Origin: Nonomuraea terrae
GTDB lineage: Bacteria > Actinomycetota > Actinomycetes > Streptosporangiales > Streptosporangiaceae
Direction of reading: 5' to 3'
Length of the DNA stretch: 33,319 bases
NCBI RefSeq assembly: GCF_004348995.1
Contig: NZ_SMKQ01000084.1
Coordinates: 1-33,319, forward strand
Shown here: piece after piece, positions 1 to 6,602 of the stretch
Layout: the number at the start of each line of letters is the position of its first letter
Numbering within the stretch: position 1 is the first letter of the stretch
Program-made: the position numbers and the translations under genes
The notes under the pieces: model-generated
Databases searched by the model: none
The model's input: the letters and a program-made list of their open reading frames with translations, nothing else
What the model was told of the DNA's origin: nothing

Positions 1-120
1 GATGAGGTCTCCCACCCTGTGAGGGGGTAAGGCTCCCGGTGGATGACCGGGTTGATAGGCCGGAGGTGGAAGCGCGGTAACGTGTGGAGCTGACCGGTAC
101 TAATAGGCCGAGGACTTGAC
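1..120 (+). rRNA. 23S ribosomal RNA, 3' end (partial)
   Basis: The sequence matches the very conserved actinobacterial 23S 3' terminus, including the GGAGCTGACCGGTACTAATA stretch followed by GGCCGAGGACTTG. The gene enters from the left edge, so only about the last 120 nt are present. The exact mature 3' end is placed by analogy and may be off by a few bases. A 5S gene follows 142 nt later in the same orientation, so this is the end of a standard 16S-23S-5S operon. Confidence 0.95.
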
Positions 121-262
121 CACAAAGCATTGTGCTTTGGTGTGTGCTGCGCTCTGTTACTCTTCGCCGGGTCCAGAGCTGCGCCACACCGAAGGATCGG
201 TTTGCTCGCGTCCACTAGGCAATTCTGAGACAACAAGCGGTTTGCTTGTGTGTTTCGGAGGG
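121..262 (+). other. 23S-5S internal transcribed spacer
   Basis: The transcribed spacer holds two small hairpins. One is CAAAGCA-TTG-TGCTTTG (123-139), immediately after the 23S end. The other is ACAAGC-GGTTT-GCTTGT (233-249), just before 5S. Their positions fit rRNA processing stems. No tRNA and no believable coding region is present. Confidence 0.75.
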
Positions 263-380
263 TTACGGCGGTTATGGCGGGAAGGAAACACCCGGTTACA
301 TTCCGAACCCGGAAGTTAAGCTTCTCTGCGCCGATGGTACTGCACTCGGGAGGGTGTGGGAGAGTAGGTCACCGCCGGAC
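263..380 (+). rRNA. rrf: 5S ribosomal RNA
   Basis: The gene is about 118 nt long and contains the actinobacterial 5S hallmarks CCCGGTTACATTCCGAACCC, GGAAGTTAAGC, GCGCCGATGGTACTGC and GGGAGAGTAGGTCACCGCC. The two ends pair (TACGGCGGT with ACCGCCGGA, one mismatch) to form helix I. The ends are set from this pairing and could shift by one or two bases. It lies in the same orientation as the 23S fragment and is the last gene of the rRNA operon. Confidence 0.95.
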
Positions 381-388
381 AATTTTTT

Positions 389-433
389 GAGGGGGGTCTC
401 GATGCCTGCGGGTGTCGGGGCTCCTCTCTTTTT
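389..433 (+). terminator. Rho-independent terminator of the rRNA operon
   Basis: GAGGGGGG (389-396) pairs with CTCCTCTC (421-428), with two G-U pairs. Inside the loop CGATGCC (400-406) pairs with GGTGTCG (411-417) around TGCG. A run of five T follows at 429-433. It begins nine bases after the 5S end, where an rRNA terminator is expected. Confidence 0.85.
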
Positions 434-465
434 GTGTTTGCTGAGGGTTCCATGCTGATACTTTG

Positions 466-494
466 AGGGCTCCCGCTGATGCGTGGGGCCTTTT
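466..494 (+). terminator. Second terminator-like hairpin after the rRNA operon
   Basis: AGGGCTCC (466-473) pairs with GGGGCCTT (485-492), including G-U pairs, around an 11-nt loop. The sequence continues as TT before CTG, so T tract and stem overlap. It is weaker than the first terminator and probably a back-up. Confidence 0.45.
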
Positions 495-752
495 CTGTGT
501 TTCCGGGGTTGTGTGTTCCGGGTGTTCGCGGTCAGGGCTGGATGCTGTGGCGGTGTTGTGCGGCGGTTGTGTGTGTTGCGGTTCTGGCGTTCGGGATGGG
601 TGCGGGTCTCGTGCGTTCCGGTGTGGGGCTTGTCTGTGTGGGGCCTGTGTTTCGGCGTCGGTGGTGGAGGGGCAGAGGCGTTGTGGGTGTCGGGGTCCGG
701 CTTTGTCGGTGCGGGAGGGGACGCGTCCGCTGTCTGACGTGTCGGTGTGTGT

Positions 753-783
753 GGGTCTCATGCCTTTGGGTTGAGGCCCTTTT
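753..783 (+). terminator. Third terminator-like hairpin after the rRNA operon
   Basis: GGGTCTCA (753-760) pairs with TGAGGCCC (772-779), with one G-U pair and an 11-nt loop. TTTT follows at 780-783. Its sequence resembles a shortened copy of the first terminator (both start GGGTCTC(G)ATGCCT), suggesting duplication and decay. Confidence 0.5.
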
Positions 784-1422
784 GCGTTTTCAGGGCTGCC
801 TGTTCGGCGCTGGTTGCGCGCGTGAGATGGCTTCGAGGCTTCGGCCAGGTCCGCCGAGTGCGTCGTGCTTGTGATGTCTCGTGCTGTGGTGCTGTTGTTG
901 GCGGTGGGCGGCTGGGGGAGGGCACCGGTGTCGGAGACTGTGTCGCTCTTATTTGGCTCAGCTGCCTGACGGCCGGCGTGGGTGGCTGTGGACCGTGCCT
1001 GGTGGCCGCCGGCTGAGAGTTCGTCGCCTGTTCGCCATGGCGGCTGGGCGCCGCAGGTCACCTGTTGTTTCTGTTGGGCACGGTTTCCAGCACTACGGGA
1101 AAGCAGGCGTCTCGTGCGCCTGGCTCTCAGGTGAGGACACCGTGGACTTCCGCGCTCACGCGGAAAGAGGGCCGACGCCAAGAGAGACCGTCTCCCCGTG
1201 CTGACGACCGCGCGCTCGCACACCCCGCCCTGTTGGCGGGTGCACTCTGACGAGCTTCCGCAGCGACCAGTCGGTTGGCGCGCTCCTGTTGACGAGGCCG
1301 TGTGAGGCGCAATCGGCACACGCGCTCGTTCCCACGGCGGGACGTCGCAGCGGCTGTGCGACGACCGCCTGTCCCGGGCCGCCTCGGGGTCGGGCGCGGG
1401 ATGGAGTGCTGGCAGGGGTCAG

Positions 1423-1428
1423 TAGGGT
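1423..1428 (+). promoter_or_regulatory. Probable -10 element for leaderless folC
   Basis: TAGGGT lies 6 nt before the GTG start of folC, so transcription would begin at or within a base of the start codon. No convincing -35 is visible. The same arrangement recurs before several other genes in this window. An alternative is that the GTTGAGGGG run acts as a weak ribosome-binding site. Confidence 0.5.
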
Positions 1429-1434
1429 TGAGGG

Positions 1435-2754
1435 GTGGATTATCGTGCGGTTGAACGCGCCATCCTGGATCGCGGCGTCGAGTGGGATTTCGAGCCGACG
1501 CTCGACCGGATCGCGGCCCTCCTGGACGTGCTCGGCTCCCCGCAGCGGGCGTACCCGGTCATACACATTGCCGGCACCAACGGCAAGACGAGTACGGCGC
1601 GGCTGACGGAGGTGCTGCTGAAGGAGCGCAACCTGCGGGTGGGGCGGTTCACCAGCCCCCACCTGGTGTCGATGCGCGAGCGGATCACCGTCGACGGGGA
1701 GCCCCTGAGCGAGGAGCGGTTCGCCGAGGTCTACGAGGAGATCATCCCCTACGTCGAGCTGACCGACGCCAACGGGCGGCGCATCCAGTTCTTCGAGCTG
1801 CTGACGGCGATGGCGTTCGCCGCGTTCAGCGACACCCCGGTCGATGTCGCGGTCGTCGAGACGGGCATGGGCGGGTCGTGGGACGCCACCAACGTGGCCG
1901 ACGGCACCGTGTCGGTGATCACCCCGATCTCGCTCGACCACACCGACCGGCTCGGGCCCGACATCCCGAGCATCGCCTCGGAGAAGGCGGGCATCATCAA
2001 GCCCGGCTCGACGGCGGTGTTCGCACAGCAGGAGCTGGAGGCGGCCGAGGTGCTGATGCGGCGCGCCGTCGAGGTGGGCGCGGTCGTCGCGCGTGAGGGG
2101 CTGGAGTTCGGCGTGCTGAGCCGCGAGGTCGCCCTCGGCGGGCAGCTGCTCACGCTGCGGGGTCTCAAGGGTGTATACGACGAGGTCTACCTGCCGCTCT
2201 ACGGCGCCCACCAGGCGAGCAACGCCGCCTGTGCGCTGGCCGCCGTCGAGGCGCTGACCGGTGGCGACGAGCCGCTCGACGTCGAGCTCGTGCGGCAGGC
2301 GTTCGCGCAGGCGTCCTCGCCCGGGCGGCTGGAGATCATCAGGCGGACTCCCACGGTGGTGGTCGACGCCGCGCACAATCCCGGCGGCATGCAGGCGACC
2401 CTGGACGGGCTGCACGAGGCGTTCGACTTCGCCAAGGTGATCGGCGTGGTCTCGGTCATGCGCGACAAGGACGTGGAGGGCCTGCTGGAGCTGCTCGAGC
2501 CCGTGCTCGCCGAGATCGTCGTCACGCGTAACTCCTCGCCCAGGTCCATGCCGCCCAAGGAGCTCGCGGAGCTGGCCGAGCCGCTGTTCGGCGAGGACCG
2601 GGTGCACGTCGTCGACCGGCTCGACGACGCCATCGACAAGGGCATCGCCATCGCCGACGCGGAGGGCGAGTTCAGCGGCACGGGCGTGTTCATCACGGGA
2701 TCGGTCGTGACCGCGGGCGACGCCCGGCGGCTGCTGAAGGCGGACGGCACATGA
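1435..2754 (+). CDS. folC: Bifunctional folylpolyglutamate synthase / dihydrofolate synthase
   Basis: This cytosolic Mur-ligase-family enzyme adds glutamate to dihydropteroate and to folates in an ATP-dependent reaction. The 439-aa protein has the family's usual length. Visible motifs are the P-loop GTNGKTS (residues 47-53), the segment ISLDHTDRLG, the SEKAGIIKPG motif, and DAAHNPGG at the start of the C-terminal ligase domain. The GTG start gives the normal N-terminus MDYRAVERAIL, and no in-frame start lies nearby upstream. The stop overlaps the next gene (ATGA), so the DUF4233 gene is translationally coupled. In many actinobacteria valS precedes folC; here an rRNA operon and 1 kb of empty DNA do. 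Function is well supported by motifs and by the folC-DUF4233-ndk order. Confidence 0.95.
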   Translation: MDYRAVERAILDRGVEWDFEPTLDRIAALLDVLGSPQRAYPVIHIAGTNGKTSTARLTEVLLKERNLRVGRFTSPHLVSMRERITVDGEPLSEERFAEVYEEIIPYVELTDANGRRIQFFELLTAMAFAAFSDTPVDVAVVETGMGGSWDATNVADGTVSVITPISLDHTDRLGPDIPSIASEKAGIIKPGSTAVFAQQELEAAEVLMRRAVEVGAVVAREGLEFGVLSREVALGGQLLTLRGLKGVYDEVYLPLYGAHQASNAACALAAVEALTGGDEPLDVELVRQAFAQASSPGRLEIIRRTPTVVVDAAHNPGGMQATLDGLHEAFDFAKVIGVVSVMRDKDVEGLLELLEPVLAEIVVTRNSSPRSMPPKELAELAEPLFGEDRVHVVDRLDDAIDKGIAIADAEGEFSGTGVFITGSVVTAGDARRLLKADGT

Positions 2755-3095
2755 TGAACTTCGAGGTCACTCCCGGGATGCGCCGGCTCGGCGCCAGCGT
2801 GCTCGGCATGGAGGCCATCGTGGCCGGGCTCGTCACGCCCGTCGCGATCCGGGTGGGCGGGGTGTCGCCCGGCCTCGCCGTGACGGTCGGCATCGGGCTC
2901 GCTGTGCTGTGCGTGGTGGCGGCGGGCCTGCTCAAGAAGCCGATCGGATACGTTCTCGGGAGCGTCGCGCAGGTACTGGCGATCTGTACGGGGTTCGTCG
3001 TGTCGATGATGTTCTTCCTCGGCGCGATCTTCGCCGCGCTGTGGATCACGGCCATTCTCGTCGCTCGCCGTGTCGAGGGCGCTACTTCGCGCTAA
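2751..3095 (+). CDS. DUF4233 family small membrane protein
   Basis: A 114-aa protein with about four hydrophobic segments and short polar ends, so an integral membrane protein of unknown function. It fits the actinobacterial DUF4233 family, which typically sits between folC and ndk exactly as here. ATG at 2751 overlaps the folC stop codon, and a second in-frame ATG follows at 2754, so either could initiate. No catalytic motif is visible. The tight overlap with folC argues for co-expression but does not reveal a role in folate metabolism. Confidence 0.85.
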   Translation: MMNFEVTPGMRRLGASVLGMEAIVAGLVTPVAIRVGGVSPGLAVTVGIGLAVLCVVAAGLLKKPIGYVLGSVAQVLAICTGFVVSMMFFLGAIFAALWITAILVARRVEGATSR

Positions 3096-3098
3096 AGT
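3093..3098 (+). promoter_or_regulatory. Possible -10 element for the downstream membrane protein
   Basis: TAAAGT ends 8 nt before the ATG at 3107, overlapping the stop region of the DUF4233 gene. There is no Shine-Dalgarno sequence at the expected distance, which suits a leaderless or near-leaderless transcript. The spacing is one base longer than in the best examples in this window. Confidence 0.35.
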
Positions 3099-3106
3099 CG
3101 GCCAAC

Positions 3107-4675
3107 ATGGCCGTCCCCCCACTCCAGCGGTCGTCCGACCCGGCTGGCCAGAGACCTTCGTGGCAGTTCGACGTATTGCTCGGGCTGCTCGTCGTGGCAT
3201 CGCTGCCTTTGGCGATCGTCGCGATCCCCAACACGCTCTCCGTCGTCGCCGGGCTGCTGCCGGGCGACGTCGACCAGCCCGGGCTCATGCGCACGCACGG
3301 GCTCGCCCTGCCCGCGCTGATGCTCACCGTCCCGCTGGCCGCCGTGGCGCTGCGGCGGGTGCCGGCGGCGTACGTGCTGGTGGCCGGGCTGGCGCTGGTG
3401 GCGCTGTCCGACGCCGCGGGCGGTTACGCGGGTTCCGAGCTCGTCGTCGGAGCCGTACGCGTGGTGCGGGGCATCGGGGCCGGGCTGGTCCTGCCGGCCA
3501 CGCTGGCGGCCGTCTGGGAGCGCACACCCGTCCTGCGGGCCCTGTGGGTGGGCATGCTGGGCCTGAGCCTGCTCGTGGCGCAGGCACTGGCGTTGTGGCC
3601 GCTCGACGACGTCAGCAGTTGGCGGGTGACGCTGCAGCCGTACCCGCTGGTGACGGGGATCGCGCTGGCGCTGGCCGCCCTGCACCTCGGCGTGTGGACG
3701 GCGAGCGGCCGGCCCGCGGCGCCGGTGCCCGATCTGCGTGAGCGCGGGCTGGTGCTGCTGTCGGCCGGGCCCGCGGCGGGCATCGCGGTCGTGGCGGTCA
3801 GCACGGCTTCGGAGGGCTGGCGGGCCGGCTGGGTGATCCTGCTGGCGGCCGTGGCGGTGACGGCGCTGCTGGTCATGGCCTCGATGGGAGCAGCCGAGAG
3901 CCGTGCGCTCGCGTACACGATGGTGGCGGTGGGCGTCGTGCTGCTGCCGAGCGCCGCGCAGATCACGATGGTGGAGATGGGCGGGCTCGGCGGGCCGGGG
4001 CTGCGGGGATTGTGGTTGCCGTACGTCCTGGCGGGGGTGCTCGCGGTCGCGGCCGCGATCCTGGTGCGGCTGCACGCGCCCGCCGCCGGGCGGTGGCTGG
4101 CGCCGCTCGGCCTGCTGGCCATGGTGGGAGGCCTGTGCTCGGTACGGTTCCTCGTGCCGTCGGCCGACGGGCTGCTGCTGGTGGTGCCGTTCGGCCTGCT
4201 CGCGGTGGGTGCCGCGGTGGCGTTGACGGCGACGTTGCAGGAGGTGACTTTCGGTGCCGCGGCGTTCGGGCTCTCGCTGGGCGTCGCCGGGGTGCTGACG
4301 GGGTTCCTGCTCGGCACGGGCGTGCAGATGGCGATGCTCGACGGTGTGGGCTCGGTGCAGGAGCTGGTCGACGGTTTCGTGGGCGCGCTGCACTGGTGGG
4401 CGCTGATCGGCGGGTTCCTGGTGGTGCTGATCATCATGCTGGCCGCCGTGCTGGCGCGGCGTACCGACCAGCCTCCGGTGGACGAGCGGGAGCGGGTGCC
4501 GTGCGCCGGTACGCCCTCGGACACGCTGCTCGCCCCCGATGACGGCGATTCCGGACATCAGCCGATCGTCCCGCCCATGGGCGCCTTCGACCGACCGGTC
4601 GCGTCCGACGAGGAGCGATCGCTGCCGTCGGTGCCGCCGCAGGGGCAGTCGCCGGAGGACACCTCCTCCCCGTAG
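3107..4675 (+). CDS. Multi-pass membrane protein, MFS-like, function unknown
   Basis: A 522-aa protein built almost entirely of hydrophobic helices (roughly a dozen or more), from about residue 20 to 440. A polar, Asp/Pro/Ser-rich cytoplasmic-looking tail of about 75 residues follows. The segment VRVVRGIGAGLVLPATLAAVWER resembles the motif region of drug:H+ antiporter-type major facilitator proteins, which suggests an MFS fold, but I see no motif that names a substrate. The ATG at 3107 was chosen because the open frame upstream runs through the DUF4233 gene and because a -10-like hexamer lies just before this ATG. It lies between DUF4233 and ndk; a role in transport or in cell-envelope biology cannot be told apart from sequence. 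Confidence 0.75.
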   Translation: MAVPPLQRSSDPAGQRPSWQFDVLLGLLVVASLPLAIVAIPNTLSVVAGLLPGDVDQPGLMRTHGLALPALMLTVPLAAVALRRVPAAYVLVAGLALVALSDAAGGYAGSELVVGAVRVVRGIGAGLVLPATLAAVWERTPVLRALWVGMLGLSLLVAQALALWPLDDVSSWRVTLQPYPLVTGIALALAALHLGVWTASGRPAAPVPDLRERGLVLLSAGPAAGIAVVAVSTASEGWRAGWVILLAAVAVTALLVMASMGAAESRALAYTMVAVGVVLLPSAAQITMVEMGGLGGPGLRGLWLPYVLAGVLAVAAAILVRLHAPAAGRWLAPLGLLAMVGGLCSVRFLVPSADGLLLVVPFGLLAVGAAVALTATLQEVTFGAAAFGLSLGVAGVLTGFLLGTGVQMAMLDGVGSVQELVDGFVGALHWWALIGGFLVVLIIMLAAVLARRTDQPPVDERERVPCAGTPSDTLLAPDDGDSGHQPIVPPMGAFDRPVASDEERSLPSVPPQGQSPEDTSSP

Positions 4676-4680
4676 GGAGG
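4665..4680 (+). terminator. Short hairpin at the stop of the MFS-like gene
   Basis: CCTCCC (4665-4670) and GGGAGG (4675-4680) form a perfect 6-bp stem around CGTA. The stem includes the last base of the TAG stop codon. There is no T tract, so intrinsic termination would be weak; it may simply be an mRNA 3'-end structure. Confidence 0.3.
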
Positions 4681-4722
4681 CTAGGCTTCCCGTACGGAAA
4701 CGAGGGCAGGGGCGGGGAACGG

Positions 4723-4728
4723 TAAGCT
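4723..4728 (+). promoter_or_regulatory. Possible -10 element for ndk
   Basis: TAAGCT stands in the 160-nt gap before ndk and would give a leader of about 100 nt. No clear -35 lies 17 nt upstream, so the assignment is weak. The leader region itself (4735-4820) is GC-rich with no single obvious fold. Confidence 0.3.
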
Positions 4729-4835
4729 GAGGCCCTGCCACGGCGACGTGTGGGCGTGTAGCCCCGCGAAGCGTCCTCCGCGGCCAGGCCGGTGCCTGCA
4801 GCCGCGACCCCACTCTGTTCGAAGGAGAACTTCAA

Positions 4836-5246
4836 GTGTCCGAGCGCACTCTTGTCCTGATCAAGCCCGACGGGGTAAAGCGCGGCCTCATCGGTGACGT
4901 GATCTCCCGCGTGGAGCGCAAGGGCCTCAAGGTCGTGGCGATGGACCTCCGCACCCTCGACGCCGACACCGCCAAGGCGCACTACGCCGAGCACTCCGAG
5001 CGGCCGTTCTTCGGCGAGCTGGTGGAGTTCATCACCTCGGGGCCGCTCGTCGCGATGGTGCTCGAGGGCCCGCGTGCCATCGAGGCCTTCCGCGCGCTGG
5101 CGGGCGCCACCGACCCGGTCAAGTCGCCCCCCGGCACCATCCGCGGCGACCACGCCCTCGAGATCGCCGAGAACATCGTCCACGGCTCCGACTCTCCCGA
5201 GTCGGCCGCCCGGGAGGTCAAGATCTTCTTCCCGGACCGGTTCTGA
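4836..5246 (+). CDS. ndk: Nucleoside diphosphate kinase
   Basis: This enzyme transfers the gamma phosphate between nucleoside triphosphates and diphosphates through a phosphohistidine, balancing NTP and dNTP pools in the cytosol. The 136-aa length is typical. The N-terminal TLVLIKPDGVKRGLIG segment and the active-site motif NIVHGSDS (catalytic H116) are intact, and R103-G104-D105 of the substrate loop is present. GTG at 4836 is preceded by GAAGGAGA (4821-4828), a good Shine-Dalgarno at normal spacing. It is followed 14 nt later by a strong terminator, so it ends its transcription unit and is separate from mreB. Confidence 0.97.
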   Translation: MSERTLVLIKPDGVKRGLIGDVISRVERKGLKVVAMDLRTLDADTAKAHYAEHSERPFFGELVEFITSGPLVAMVLEGPRAIEAFRALAGATDPVKSPPGTIRGDHALEIAENIVHGSDSPESAAREVKIFFPDRF

Positions 5247-5260
5247 GCGACTCCGTTCTC

Positions 5261-5301
5261 CGCGCGCCCGCGCAGCTCCGGCTGCGCGGGCGCGCGTTTT
5301 T
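5261..5301 (+). terminator. Strong rho-independent terminator after ndk
   Basis: CGCGCGCCCGCGCAG (5261-5275) pairs perfectly with CTGCGCGGGCGCGCG (5282-5296) around a 6-nt loop, followed by TTTTT (5297-5301). A 15-bp GC stem plus a T run is a textbook intrinsic terminator. Confidence 0.95.
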
Positions 5302-5570
5302 CTGTCGGTCGTCCCGCGTAAGGTTCTGGAGTCGGCGGGGTGGCCGACGACCGGAGAAATGGACGAAGCTTTTCCTGAAGTTTTCTTCGTTGTGGTGAAT
5401 TCGCGGTTCCAGCGGCCAACGGATGTTGTGGTGCAATCCGGGCAAAATTAGAGGCTGGAAAATTTGACAGGCGCGCTGGCTCATTGCGGCCCTCGGTGGG
5501 TACGTCACGTTACGATTCGAATTCGATCCGTAGTCATTCGCGAACGACGTTACGGAGGGCTCCGTTCCCC
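5302..5570 (+). promoter_or_regulatory. mreB upstream region
   Basis: This 269-nt gap is clearly richer in A and T than its surroundings and must carry the mre cluster promoter. A consensus-like -35, TTGACA, lies at 5464-5469, but no good -10 stands 17 nt after it. TACGAT at 5511-5516 is a possible -10 on its own. The octamer ACGTTACG occurs twice, at 5507-5514 and 5547-5554, exactly 40 bp apart. An imperfect hairpin ACGAAG/CTTCGT lies near 5363-5390. GGAGG at 5554-5558 is the likely mreB ribosome-binding site. Confidence 0.5.
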
Positions 5571-6602
5571 ATGGGCAGCAAGCTCGCGTTCCTCGGCCGT
5601 GACATGGCGGTCGACCTGGGCACCGCCAACACGTTGGTCTACGTGCGTGGCCGCGGCATCGTGCTCAACGAGCCGTCAGTCGTAGCGATCAACACCGTCA
5701 CCGGCAAGATCGTGGCGGTCGGCATCGAAGCCAAGCGGATGATCGGTCGCACGCCCGGCAACATTGTCGCGGTCCGCCCGCTCAAAGACGGCGTGATCGC
5801 CGATTTTGACGTCACCGAACGGATGTTGCGTTATTTCATCCAGCGGGTGCACAAACGACGGCATTTCGCCAAGCCGCGCATCATCATCGCCGTTCCCAGC
5901 GGAATCACCAGCGTCGAGCAGCGGGCGGTCAAGGAGGCCGGCTACCAGGCCGGCGCGCGGAAGGTCTACATCATCGAGGAGCCCATGGCCGCCGCGATCG
6001 GCGCCGGGCTGCCGGTGCACGAGCCGACCGGAAACATGGTGGTCGACATCGGCGGCGGCACGACCGAGGTGGCGATCATCTCGATGGGCGGCGTGGTCAC
6101 CAGTCAGTCGATCCGGGTCGGCGGCGACGAGCTCGACCAGGCGGTGATGACGTTCGCGAAGAAGGAGTTCTCGCTGATGCTGGGCGAGCGCACCGCCGAG
6201 GAGATCAAGATGTCGATCGGCTCGGCCTGCCCGGTCGGCGAGGAGCTGCACGCGGAGATCCGCGGGCGCGACCTGATCACGGGGCTGCCCAAGACCATCG
6301 TGGTGTCGAGCGAGGAGATCAGGAAGGCCACCGAGGAGCCGGTCAACGCGATCGTCGACGCGGTCAAGACCACGCTCGACAAGTGCCCTCCTGAGCTCTC
6401 CGGCGACATCATGGACCGCGGCATCGCGCTCACCGGCGGCGGCGCCCTGCTGAGGGGCCTCGACGAGCGGGTCAGGGCCGAGACGGGCATGCCGGTGCAC
6501 CTCGTCGACAACGCCCTCGACTCCGTCGCCATCGGCTCGGGCAAGTGCGCCGAGGAGTTCGAGGCTCTCCAGGGGGTTCTGGTGCCGGAGTCGCGACACT
6601 GA
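5571..6602 (+). CDS. mreB: Rod shape-determining protein MreB (actin homologue)
   Basis: This bacterial actin forms membrane-associated filaments that organise the lateral-wall or spore-wall synthesis complex with MreC, MreD, PBP2 and RodA. The 343-aa protein shows the phosphate-1 motif DLGTANTLVYV near the N-terminus, the phosphate-2 motif VVDIGGGTTEVAIIS in the middle, and the adenosine-binding ALTGGGALLRG near the C-terminus. ATG at 5571 was preferred to the in-frame codons upstream because it gives the usual short N-terminus (GSKLAFLGRDMAVDLG) and has GGAGG 12 nt before it. Its stop overlaps the mreC start (TGATG). In actinomycetes with mycelial growth MreB usually serves spore-wall assembly rather than tip extension; that is family knowledge, not visible here. 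Confidence 0.96.
   Translation: MGSKLAFLGRDMAVDLGTANTLVYVRGRGIVLNEPSVVAINTVTGKIVAVGIEAKRMIGRTPGNIVAVRPLKDGVIADFDVTERMLRYFIQRVHKRRHFAKPRIIIAVPSGITSVEQRAVKEAGYQAGARKVYIIEEPMAAAIGAGLPVHEPTGNMVVDIGGGTTEVAIISMGGVVTSQSIRVGGDELDQAVMTFAKKEFSLMLGERTAEEIKMSIGSACPVGEELHAEIRGRDLITGLPKTIVVSSEEIRKATEEPVNAIVDAVKTTLDKCPPELSGDIMDRGIALTGGGALLRGLDERVRAETGMPVHLVDNALDSVAIGSGKCAEEFEALQGVLVPESRH

Larger units (their letters stand above)
434..1422. other. 1-kb intergenic region, G/T-rich, no convincing gene
   Basis: I see no protein gene here. Frames on both strands lack codon bias, give low-complexity Cys/Val/Arg-rich or Ser/Pro/Arg-rich translations, and have no recognisable domain. About 434-900 is strongly enriched in G and T on the plus strand. 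It contains degenerate copies of a motif beginning GGGTCTC (near 395, 604 and 753), two of which fold into terminator-like hairpins. Further right are TTCCGCG-CTCA-CGCGGAA (1148-1165) and an imperfect CCCGCC/GGCGGG hairpin near 1224-1240. The folC promoter lies at its right edge. Confidence 0.6.

Noticed and set aside
369..1319. 316-codon minus-strand frame and several short plus-strand frames after the 5S gene
   Set aside because: The minus-strand frame starts inside non-coding DNA and ends in the 5S/terminator region, with Pro/Arg/Thr-rich text, no ribosome-binding site and no codon bias. The plus-strand frames are Cys/Val-rich products of the G/T skew.
2909..3106. N-terminal extension of the MFS-like protein
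   Set aside because: It overlaps the DUF4233 gene in another frame, is Arg/Gly-rich, and the -10-like hexamer before 3107 supports the shorter protein.
5507..5530. TTCGAATTCGA stretch as a phage attachment site
   Set aside because: Only a short AT-rich palindrome. There is no integrase, no tRNA overlap and no second copy in the window.
5484..5570. 29-residue N-terminal extension of MreB
   Set aside because: Its composition (Ser/Arg-rich) is unlike MreB N-termini and it runs through the promoter region. ATG 5571 has a ribosome-binding site.
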